Below, one piece after another: positions 13,966 through 20,519 of a stretch of DNA of 21,776 bases. A model generated the notes under the pieces. It was not told the DNA's origin. It worked only from the letters and a program-made list of their open reading frames with translations, and made no database searches. A program made the position numbers and the translations under genes. This DNA comes from RGIG2206 sp045648425. GTDB taxonomy: Bacteria > Bacillota > Clostridia > Oscillospirales > Acutalibacteraceae. How positions within the stretch are numbered: position 1 is the stretch's first letter; each line of letters opens with the position of its first letter. The DNA lies in assembly GCA_045648425.1 (NCBI GenBank), contig JAZRNV010000043.1, positions 1-21,776 of the forward strand. Direction: 5' to 3'.

Positions 13966-14492
13966 AGGGCTATCAGGTTGATACCTATGCCCAGCTTATT
14001 ACAGCCATCGCTTCGGTGCTGTCGGGTGGAGCGCTGTGTATTCTGTACGATTTGCTGCGGCTTTTAAGATATGCCCGTCGCCCTACGGCGCTGAGGGCGT
14101 TTTTTCAGGATGTTGCCTGGTGGATTACGGCTACTGTGGTTACAGCTGTGATAATGCTTGTCAGGTGTAGCGGTGAGATCCGTTTTTTTGTGTTTATCAA
14201 TATGGGCATAGGTTTTTTGGTTTGCCGATTTACCCTCAGTGTAATTATTCTTAAGGTAGGCCGACGTATAATAACTCTCATAAGAAACTGTTGGAAGGCC
14301 CTTTACGGAAAGATTTTTTACCCTGCTGGCCGATTCTTTACGAAAACAGGGTCAAAATTACTGAAAAAATTAAAAAAATTTGTTAAAACGGTAAAAAAAC
14401 TCTTGAAACATTGTAGCAAAGTGGTGTATAATTTTTTCGAATCTTGTGCACGAAAGACTATTGTAAAACGGAGCAGTGAAAACGATGTTTAA
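13962..14492 (+). CDS. yabQ: Spore cortex biosynthesis protein YabQ
   Basis: YabQ is a membrane protein of the mother cell needed for cortex assembly in Bacillus. It has 176 residues with about four hydrophobic segments (roughly 10-30, 47-67, 72-90 and 90-100) and the ILYDLLRLLRYARR motif after the first, typical of the family. The C-terminal third is strikingly Lys-rich (KKLKKFVKTVKKLLKH) and may be cytoplasmic. Start ATG 13962 overlaps the yabP stop by four bases (ATGA). The end of the gene overlaps divIC and contains a vegetative-type promoter at 14403-14432. Confidence 0.9.
   Translation: MKGYQVDTYAQLITAIASVLSGGALCILYDLLRLLRYARRPTALRAFFQDVAWWITATVVTAVIMLVRCSGEIRFFVFINMGIGFLVCRFTLSVIILKVGRRIITLIRNCWKALYGKIFYPAGRFFTKTGSKLLKKLKKFVKTVKKLLKHCSKVVYNFFESCARKTIVKRSSENDV
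14403..14432 (+). promoter_or_regulatory. Internal promoter in yabQ for divIC
   Basis: TTGAAA (14403-14408), an 18-base spacer, and TATAAT (14427-14432), a sigma-A type promoter inside the yabQ reading frame. Transcription would start near 14439, about 46 bases before the divIC ATG. It would let the division gene be made during growth without the sporulation promoter. Confidence 0.7.
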
Positions 14493-14757
14493 AAGTATAA
14501 TAGCACGCATCGGGTTGCTCGGTGCAATGATCTATCTTATAGTCACAATGAGCAGTCTGCAGATGGAGCTTAACCGCAAGCAACAAGAGCTTAGCGAGAT
14601 AACGGGCCAAAATGCAACACTTGAAATTCAAAACCAAGAACTGCGAAATCTCGTCGAAAACGGTGACGATAAAGACTATATAGAGCGCGCCGCAAGGGAC
14701 AGGCTGGGCTATGTCTATGCCAATGAGGAAGTGTTTACCGATATTTCCGGTAAATAG
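14485..14757 (+). CDS. divIC: Septum formation initiator DivIC (FtsB-like)
   Basis: DivIC is a bitopic division protein that joins the FtsL/DivIB complex at the septum. It has 90 residues: a short cytoplasmic N-terminus, one membrane helix (about 9-24), then a coiled coil (about 25-60, MELNRKQQELSEITGQNATL) and the family ending YIERAARDRLGYVYANEEVF. I choose ATG 14485, as GGAG (14470-14473) is 11 bases away; GTG 14476 is only 2 bases from that site. It overlaps the yabQ end by 8 bases. The internal promoter in yabQ can drive it. Confidence 0.93.
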   Translation: MFKSIIARIGLLGAMIYLIVTMSSLQMELNRKQQELSEITGQNATLEIQNQELRNLVENGDDKDYIERAARDRLGYVYANEEVFTDISGK

Positions 14758-14784
14758 TTAATTGAGGAGGATTTGCATTAAACT

Positions 14785-15222
14785 ATGCAGCAGGTTGAAA
14801 TTGGTGAAATTTTAAACGGTAAGGTCAGCGGCATCACCCGATTTGGTGTCTTTGTTGACCTGGGCGAGGGCAAAACCGGAATGGTACATATATCCGAGGT
14901 TGCTTCCACCTTTGTAGAAAACATCAATGATTTTATCACAGTAGGCCAAGAGGTTAAGGTTAAGGTGCTGAGCATCGGTGAAGATGGTAAGATAAGTCTT
15001 TCCATCAAGCGCGCGCAAGAGCGTGAGCGCCGCAGTGCACCCCGCCGCCCCGTCACACCTCCCGACCGTCCCACAGGGGGCGAATGGGTTGAGCGCAAAG
15101 CCGAAAACCTGTCCTTTGAAGATATGATGAGCAGATTTAAGCAGACAAGCGATGACAAAATGTCAGACCTTAAACGCAAAAATAACGGTGAAGTAAGACG
15201 TGCAAAGCGCGTTCAAAAATGA
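14785..15222 (+). CDS. S1-domain RNA-binding protein (YabR/CvfD-like)
   Basis: A 145-residue protein with one S1 domain (about 5-75): GEILNGKVSGITRFGVFVDL, then GKTGMVHISEV and KVKVLSIGEDGKISLSIKR. The remaining part is basic and Pro-rich and ends with the SFEDMMSRFKQTSDDKMSDLKR motif common to YabR-type proteins, which bind RNA or ribosomes and act in post-transcriptional control. The only in-frame start is ATG 14785, because a stop lies at 14779. The best ribosome-binding site, GAGGAGG (14764-14770), is 14 bases away, which is long. It is the last gene of the yab block and is followed by a terminator. Confidence 0.93.
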   Translation: MQQVEIGEILNGKVSGITRFGVFVDLGEGKTGMVHISEVASTFVENINDFITVGQEVKVKVLSIGEDGKISLSIKRAQERERRSAPRRPVTPPDRPTGGEWVERKAENLSFEDMMSRFKQTSDDKMSDLKRKNNGEVRRAKRVQK

Positions 15223-15230
15223 TATGAATT

Positions 15231-15264
15231 AGCGGAGTGTTCGTTGCTGAAGCTCCGCTTTTTT
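15231..15264 (+). terminator. Terminator of the yab block
   Basis: Stem AGCGGAG (15231-15237) pairs with CTCCGCT (15253-15259), with a short inner pairing TTC/GAA and a following T run (15259-15264). It separates the S1 gene from the fumarase gene. Confidence 0.75.
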
Positions 15265-15280
15265 AATAGGTGATTTAATT

Positions 15281-16123
15281 ATGAAAGAGATAAATGTTTC
15301 AGTCATCACCGATACCGTTGAGAGACTGTGTATCGAGGCCAACAAGCATCTGCCGCAGGATTTATGCCGAAAAATAAGTGCCGCCAAAGCTGTGGAATCC
15401 AATCCCGTAGCCCGCGATGTTTTGGCTGATTTAGAGCGAAATGCAGCGGCCGCAAAGCAACTGGATATACCCGTTTGTCAGGATACCGGTATGGCTGTCG
15501 TTTTTTTGGAAATTGGGCAAGATGTCCATTTTGTGGGCGGCAATCTTACCGATGCCGTTAATGAGGGAGTGCGCCGCGGCTATACAAAGGGTTATTTGCG
15601 CAAATCGGTGGTGTCAGACCCATTGCGTCGGGTCAATACCGATGACAACACACCTGCGGTTATTCACACAACCATAGTGGATGGAGACGAGGTTACCCTT
15701 ACCGTTGCCCCCAAGGGCTTCGGCAGTGAAAACATGAGCGGTGTGGCAATGCTTACCCCCTCTGCTACCCGTAAAGAGATAATAGAAGCCGTTGTTGAGA
15801 TTGTTAAAAAGGGCGGCAGTAACCCTTGCCCTCCCATAACGGTGGGTGTTGGCATCGGCGGAGACTTTGAATATGCCGCACTGCTTGCCAAAAAGGCACT
15901 TTGCCGATCAAGTGATGCTCCCAATCCCGATGAGTTTTACGCTCAGCTTGAAAGGGATATGCTGGCAGCGATTAACCGTTTGGGTATAGGCCCCCAGGGC
16001 TTTGGAGGTGATGCTACGGCGCTGTATGTAAACGTTGAGCAATATCCTACCCACATAGCAGGGTTGCCCGTGGCGGTCAATATCGGTTGCCACGTAAATC
16101 GACACAAAAGTGCAAAAATCTAA
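15281..16123 (+). CDS. Fumarate hydratase (class I) alpha subunit
   Basis: The iron-sulphur catalytic subunit of a two-subunit class I fumarase or tartrate dehydratase, which interconverts fumarate and malate (or dehydrates tartrate). The 280 residues match the N-terminal half of FumA-type enzymes. Three Cys suited to a 4Fe-4S cluster are present: Cys66 in VCQDTG, Cys183 in NPCPP and Cys270 in NIGCH. Other landmarks are GGGN-like loops around DVHFVGGNLTDAVNEGVRRG and the GFGGDATALYVNVEQYPTHIAGLP motif. Start ATG 15281 follows AGGTGA (15268-15273). The beta subunit gene that usually follows is not within the window; a methyltransferase follows instead. Confidence 0.88.
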   Translation: MKEINVSVITDTVERLCIEANKHLPQDLCRKISAAKAVESNPVARDVLADLERNAAAAKQLDIPVCQDTGMAVVFLEIGQDVHFVGGNLTDAVNEGVRRGYTKGYLRKSVVSDPLRRVNTDDNTPAVIHTTIVDGDEVTLTVAPKGFGSENMSGVAMLTPSATRKEIIEAVVEIVKKGGSNPCPPITVGVGIGGDFEYAALLAKKALCRSSDAPNPDEFYAQLERDMLAAINRLGIGPQGFGGDATALYVNVEQYPTHIAGLPVAVNIGCHVNRHKSAKI

Positions 16124-16131
16124 AAAACCTC

Positions 16132-16160
16132 TTTAACTGCTTTAAAGTATGTGGTATAAT
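16132..16160 (+). promoter_or_regulatory. Promoter of the RNA methyltransferase gene
   Basis: An extended -10 TGGTATAAT (16152-16160) with a perfect TATAAT. The -35 is weak (TTTAAC, 16132-16137), with a 17-base spacer. The -10 region lies 32 bases before the start codon. Confidence 0.65.
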
Positions 16161-16191
16161 ATAAACCTATTAAAAACGAAGGATAAAAACT

Positions 16192-17307
16192 ATGCAATAT
16201 AGACTTGTTGCCCCTTGTCTTTTTGGTCTTGAGGCATTGGTGGCAGGTGAACTCAAAACGATGGGGGCTGCCGATGTAATTGCCGAAAACGGCCGCGTGC
16301 TTTTCTCGGGAGATGACCAAATACTGGCAAGAGCAAATATCTGCTCCCGCTACGCTGAACGTATACTCATCCTTGCAGGTGAGTTTGAGGCCCTCAGCTT
16401 TACTCAGCTTTTTGACGGCGTCAAGGCCATCAGGTGGGAGGATTATATTGGTAAAAACGATGCTTTTCCCGTGAAGGGCTGGTCAAGAGACAGCCAACTG
16501 CATTCCATTCCCGACTGCCAATCAATAATTAAAAAGGCCGTTGTTAACCGCCTGTGTGAGCATTACAAGCTTACCTGGCTGGAAGAGACGGGAGCCCTTT
16601 GCCGCATCAGCTTTTCCATATTTAAAAACAAGGTGTCGGTGATGATTGATACATCGGGCGACGGACTTCACAAGCGCGGTTACCGCCGTAACTCGAACGA
16701 TGCCCCATTGAAAGAGACTTTGGCGGCCGCAATGGTTTATCTTGCCCATATCTATCACGATTCCACCCTCTATGACCCAATGTGCGGCTCGGGCACCATT
16801 CTTATTGAAAGCGCGTTGATGGCGCGCAACATTGCTCCCGGCCTGCGCCGTGGCTTTGCCGCTGAAAAATTCGGCTTTATACCTCAGACGGTTTGGCAGC
16901 AAGAGCGTGGCCGCGCCTTGGCACAGATTGATAATACCGTTACCTTTAAGGCCATCGGCAGTGATGTTGACCCTCAAAGCATAGCTCTGGCAGCAGAAAA
17001 TGCCAAAAAAGCAGGCGTGGATGGTTGCGTCAGCGTTCATCTTGCCGATGTAAAGGATTTTGCTCCCGCAACCGAGCGAGGCGTGGTGATAACCAACCCT
17101 CCTTACGGTGAGCGACTTTTGGATATAAAGAGCGCCGAACAGCTGTACAAGGTGCTGGGCGAGGTGTGCTCCTCCAAAAGGGGATATAAGTATAACATCA
17201 TCAGCTCGGATGATAATTTTGAAAAATGCTTCGGCCGTTCTGCCGATAAGCGGCGCAAGCTTTATAACGGCAGCATCCGTTGCCAGCTCTATATGTATTT
17301 TAAGTGA
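16192..17307 (+). CDS. THUMP-domain RNA methyltransferase (RlmL/YpsC-like)
   Basis: Probably a SAM-dependent N2-guanosine methyltransferase of 23S rRNA (RlmL N-terminal half; YpsC type). It has 371 residues. The N-terminus is a ferredoxin-like plus THUMP region (about 1-155), then LHKRGYR (159-165). The Rossmann methyltransferase has YDPMCGSGTILIESA (194-208, the SAM-binding loop) and the target-base motif NPPYGERL (302-309). Start ATG 16192 follows AAGGA. The lipid kinase begins 14 bases after its stop, so they form an operon. Substrate position is inferred from the family. Confidence 0.92.
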   Translation: MQYRLVAPCLFGLEALVAGELKTMGAADVIAENGRVLFSGDDQILARANICSRYAERILILAGEFEALSFTQLFDGVKAIRWEDYIGKNDAFPVKGWSRDSQLHSIPDCQSIIKKAVVNRLCEHYKLTWLEETGALCRISFSIFKNKVSVMIDTSGDGLHKRGYRRNSNDAPLKETLAAAMVYLAHIYHDSTLYDPMCGSGTILIESALMARNIAPGLRRGFAAEKFGFIPQTVWQQERGRALAQIDNTVTFKAIGSDVDPQSIALAAENAKKAGVDGCVSVHLADVKDFAPATERGVVITNPPYGERLLDIKSAEQLYKVLGEVCSSKRGYKYNIISSDDNFEKCFGRSADKRRKLYNGSIRCQLYMYFK

Positions 17308-17321
17308 AAGGGTGAAACCCG

Positions 17322-18284
17322 ATGAAACACGTGTTTATAGTTAACAGCACCGCGGGCGGCGGCAAAGCTGTTATGCGCCTTATTCCTCAGATAGAGGCCT
17401 ATTTTGCCGAAAACGGCGGCAATTACGTAATCGAACCTACCGCTTGCAAGGGGGATGCTACAGAAATTGCACGGCGTTATGCATCGTCGGGTGAACCGGT
17501 GCGCATATATGCCTGCGGCGGTGACGGCACTTTGCACGAGGTTGTAAACGGCATTGCCGGCTACAAAAATGCAGAGGTAGGCGTATTTCCTTGCGGCACG
17601 GGCAACGACTATGTTGCTACCTTCGGCAGCCGAGAGGATTTTATGGATGTTGAGGGCCAGATAAAGGGTAGCTCCATTGAGGTTGACCTTATTTGCACTG
17701 ACGGAATGTATTCGGCAAACCAATGCTCTATGGGCTTTGATGCTGCCGTTGCCGACAACGTCAGCCGATTTAAGAAGAAACCCCTTATAAGCGGCAGTAT
17801 GGCATATATCTTGTCGGTGTTTTATACACTTATGGGCAAGATGGGCAATGAGCTTACCATTACGGTGGATGATAACGAGCCCATCACAGGCCGTTTCCTT
17901 TTTGCCATTTCGGCAAAGGGCAATTACCATGGCGGCGGAATGAAGTCGGCACCCGAGGCCAAGCCCGACTCCCGTATGCTTAATTTCGTTATAGTCAGAA
18001 ATGTTACAAGACGGCGCCTTTTAACCCTGCTGCCTAAATACATAAAGGGCCTTCACACCGCCCCCAAATACAGCGATATTGTGGCAAGCAGTTTTGGCAA
18101 AAAGATGCATATTGTGGCTAAAAAGCCCCTGCCGGTTACATTAGACGGTGAAATTATTATTACCGAAGAGATTACCTCTGAGCTGGTTGAAAAGGGTATG
18201 CGCTTTATATTGCCGCGAAAGATTGCCGTCAAAAATGAAGAAGCAGAGACGGCGCCAAAAACCTATGCCGTCAGCAAAAAATAA
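17322..18284 (+). CDS. Diacylglycerol kinase family lipid kinase
   Basis: A YegS/DagK-type kinase that transfers phosphate from ATP to diacylglycerol or a related lipid. The 320 residues include NSTAGGGK (8-15), the nucleotide-binding GGDGTLHEVVNG (66-77) and CGTGNDYVATFG (91-102), all characteristic. The C-terminal domain has VTLDGE and the predicted GGGMKSAPEAKPDS loop. No membrane segment is seen, so it is likely cytoplasmic or peripheral. The start ATG 17322 follows AAAGGGTG. It shares the promoter of the methyltransferase; no functional link is evident. No strong terminator separates it from the groES promoter. Confidence 0.92.
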   Translation: MKHVFIVNSTAGGGKAVMRLIPQIEAYFAENGGNYVIEPTACKGDATEIARRYASSGEPVRIYACGGDGTLHEVVNGIAGYKNAEVGVFPCGTGNDYVATFGSREDFMDVEGQIKGSSIEVDLICTDGMYSANQCSMGFDAAVADNVSRFKKKPLISGSMAYILSVFYTLMGKMGNELTITVDDNEPITGRFLFAISAKGNYHGGGMKSAPEAKPDSRMLNFVIVRNVTRRRLLTLLPKYIKGLHTAPKYSDIVASSFGKKMHIVAKKPLPVTLDGEIIITEEITSELVEKGMRFILPRKIAVKNEEAETAPKTYAVSKK

Positions 18285-18309
18285 AAATCCATAAAAAACC
18301 AAAATTCTA

Positions 18310-18337
18310 TTGATTTTTTAAAAAAAGAGTATAAAAT
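18310..18337 (+). promoter_or_regulatory. groESL promoter
   Basis: TTGATT (18310-18315), a 16-base spacer, and TAAAAT (18332-18337). Transcription would begin near 18344, within the CIRCE element, the usual arrangement for HrcA repression. Confidence 0.65.
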
Positions 18338-18342
18338 ATACT

Positions 18343-18369
18343 CTGTCACTCTGATATAACGAGTGCTAA
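18343..18369. promoter_or_regulatory. CIRCE element (HrcA operator), left arm degenerate
   Basis: The right arm GAGTGCTAA (18361-18369) matches the CIRCE consensus exactly, and the spacer is exactly 9 bases. The left arm CTGTCACTC (18343-18351) keeps CACTC but differs at three of the other four positions. Position between the promoter and groES supports a role in heat-shock repression by HrcA. Confidence 0.85.
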
Positions 18370-18407
18370 AGTAAATAGTGATAATTATTAAACGGAGGAA
18401 TATATTT

Positions 18408-18692
18408 ATGACTATCAAACCACTTATTGACCGCGTTGTTATCAAAATGGTCGAAGCGGAAGAAACTACAAAAAGCGGTATTATTCTTGCCGCCGCCGCA
18501 CAGGAAAAGCCCCAGATTGCCGAGGTTGTTGCAGTAGGCCCGGGCGGAATTGTTGACGGCAAAGAGGTAAAGATGTATCTTAACGTGGGCGACAAGGTTA
18601 TTATGTCAAAATATTCAGGCACCGAGGTTAAGCTTGACGGTGTTGATTACACCATTTTGCGTCAGTCTGACATTTTGGCTGTTGTTGAGTAA
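18408..18692 (+). CDS. groES: Co-chaperonin GroES
   Basis: The heptameric lid of the GroEL chaperonin. The 94-residue length is standard. Hallmarks are the opening IKPLIDRVVIK, the mobile loop EETTKSGIIL that contacts GroEL, and the ending VDYTILRQSDILAVVE. Start ATG 18408, 9 bases after GGAGG (18394-18398), is preferred to an upstream in-frame ATA/ATG extension. It is transcribed with groL, 32 bases downstream, under the CIRCE-controlled promoter. Confidence 0.97.
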   Translation: MTIKPLIDRVVIKMVEAEETTKSGIILAAAAQEKPQIAEVVAVGPGGIVDGKEVKMYLNVGDKVIMSKYSGTEVKLDGVDYTILRQSDILAVVE

Positions 18693-18724
18693 TTTAAGTT
18701 AATCTTTTCAAGGAGTGTTACATT

Positions 18725-20365
18725 ATGGCAAAAGATATTATTTACGGCGAACAGGCGCGTAAGGCATTGCAGGCAGGCGTTGATAAGCTTGCCGATACCG
18801 TTAAGGTTACTCTTGGCCCCAAGGGTCGCAATGTTGTGCTTGACAAAAATTTCGGTGCACCCCTGGTTACCAATGACGGTGTAACCATTGCAAAGGATAT
18901 TGAGCTTTCCGACCCCTTTGAGAATATGGGCGCACAGCTTGTTAAAGAGGTTGCTACCAAAACCAACGATATCGCAGGTGACGGCACCACCACCGCTACC
19001 GTATTGGCACAGGCCATCATCCGCGAGGGTATGAAAAATATTGCTGCAGGCGCCAACCCCATGGTTGTTCGCAAGGGCATCAAAAAGGCCGTAGAGGCCG
19101 CTGTTGCCGCCATCAGCCAAAACTCAAAGGTCGTTGACGGTTCAAAGGATATTGCACGTGTTGCTACCATTTCGGCCGGTGACGAGTTTATCGGTCAGCT
19201 TATTGCAGAGGCAATGGAAAAGGTGTCAAACGACGGCGTTATTACTGTTGAAGAGTCCAAGACCGCCGAAACCTATTCAGAGGTTGTTGAGGGTATGATG
19301 TTTGACCGCGGCTACATCACTCCTTATATGAGCACCGATATGGATAAGATGGAGGCCGTGCTTGACGACGCTTACATCCTTATCACCGACAAAAAAATCA
19401 GCAACATTCAAGATATTTTGCCCGTTCTTGAGCAAATCGTGCAGGCAGGCAAAAAGCTTCTCATTATTGCTGAGGATGTAGAGGGTGAGGCACTTACTAC
19501 CCTTATTCTCAATAAGCTTCGCGGTATGTTTACTTGTGTTGCAGTTAAGGCCCCCGGCTTTGGCGATCGCCGCAAAGAGATGCTCCGCGATATTGCCATC
19601 CTTACCGGCGGCGAGGTTATCAGCAGTGAGCTGGGTCTTGAACTTAAGGATGCTCAGATGTTCCAGCTTGGCCGTGCCCGTCAGGTTAAGGTTACTAAAG
19701 AAAACACCATCATTGTTGACGGTGCCGGCGACAGCGTAGCCATAGCCGCCCGTGTTAACCAAATCAGAGCTCAGATTGAGACTACCACTTCCGATTTCGA
19801 CCGTGAAAAGCTTCAGGAGCGTGTTGCCAAGCTCGCAGGCGGCGTTGCCGTTATTAAAGCCGGTGCCGCTACCGAGGTTGAGATGAAAGAGAAAAAGCTG
19901 CGCATTGAGGATGCTTTGGCATCCACCAAGGCCGCCGTTGAAGAGGGCATTGTTGCAGGTGGCGGTGTAGCCCTTATCAATGCCGCCGCAGCCGTTGAGG
20001 CAGTGGTTGCCGAGACCGAAGGTGACGAGCGCACAGGTGCCCTTATCGTTCTTAAGGCCCTTGAAGAGCCCATGCGCCAGATTGCCATTAACTCGGGCAT
20101 TGACGGTGCCGTTATCGTTGATAAAATCAAGACCAGCGGCAAGGTTAACTATGGCTTTGACGCTTATAAAGAAGAGTATACCGATATGATTGAAGCAGGC
20201 ATTGTTGACCCTGCAAAGGTTACCCGTTCTGCTCTTCAGAACGCTGCATCGGTAGCATCCGTTCTTCTTACCACCGAGGCACTGGTGGCCGAGAATAAAG
20301 AAGACAAAGCAGCTGCCGCAGCTGCAGCAGCAGGTGCAGGCGGTATGGGCGGCGGAATGTATTAA
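18725..20365 (+). CDS. groL: Chaperonin GroEL
   Basis: The 60-kDa ATP-dependent folding chamber. The product has 546 residues, the usual size. Key motifs are VTLGPKGRNVVLD near the start, the GDGTTTATVLAQ stretch for ATP binding and hydrolysis, VEEGIVAGGGVAL for the second nucleotide contact, and the flexible ending GGMGGGMY. The start ATG 18725 follows AGGAG (18711-18715) by 9 bases. It ends the heat-shock operon, and a strong terminator follows. No paralogue is visible in the window. Confidence 0.98.
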   Translation: MAKDIIYGEQARKALQAGVDKLADTVKVTLGPKGRNVVLDKNFGAPLVTNDGVTIAKDIELSDPFENMGAQLVKEVATKTNDIAGDGTTTATVLAQAIIREGMKNIAAGANPMVVRKGIKKAVEAAVAAISQNSKVVDGSKDIARVATISAGDEFIGQLIAEAMEKVSNDGVITVEESKTAETYSEVVEGMMFDRGYITPYMSTDMDKMEAVLDDAYILITDKKISNIQDILPVLEQIVQAGKKLLIIAEDVEGEALTTLILNKLRGMFTCVAVKAPGFGDRRKEMLRDIAILTGGEVISSELGLELKDAQMFQLGRARQVKVTKENTIIVDGAGDSVAIAARVNQIRAQIETTTSDFDREKLQERVAKLAGGVAVIKAGAATEVEMKEKKLRIEDALASTKAAVEEGIVAGGGVALINAAAAVEAVVAETEGDERTGALIVLKALEEPMRQIAINSGIDGAVIVDKIKTSGKVNYGFDAYKEEYTDMIEAGIVDPAKVTRSALQNAASVASVLLTTEALVAENKEDKAAAAAAAAGAGGMGGGMY

Positions 20366-20388
20366 TCTGCACTAAACATTTAATACTC

Positions 20389-20427
20389 AAAAATCACGGT
20401 AAAGAACACTTTTACCGTGATTTTTTT
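20389..20427 (+). terminator. Terminator of groESL
   Basis: The 15-bp stem AAAAATCACGGTAAA (20389-20403) pairs with TTTACCGTGATTTTT (20411-20425) around a 7-base loop, ending in a run of T to 20427. Confidence 0.92.
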
Positions 20428-20461
20428 ATCTTATTTCAAAGCATTTTTACGTTTTTTTAGG

Positions 20462-20490
20462 TTGTGTTTTAAAATCTTTTGATATATACT
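20462..20490 (+). promoter_or_regulatory. Promoter of the MFS transporter gene
   Basis: TTGTGT (20462-20467), a 17-base spacer, and TATACT (20485-20490). The start of transcription would be near 20497, about 23 bases before the GTG codon. Confidence 0.55.
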
Positions 20491-20519
20491 TACTAGGAGT
20501 TTTGAAGGGAAGTGATTTT

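Noticed and set aside
18283..18318. Possible terminator after the lipid kinase gene (AAAAATC ... GATTTTT)
   Set aside because: The stem is only A/T-rich with one G-C pair and a loop of over 20 bases; it is more likely AT-rich promoter DNA.
19277..19762. Antisense open frame under groL (161 codons)
   Set aside because: GroEL coding bias explains it; there is no promoter or start context on the minus strand.
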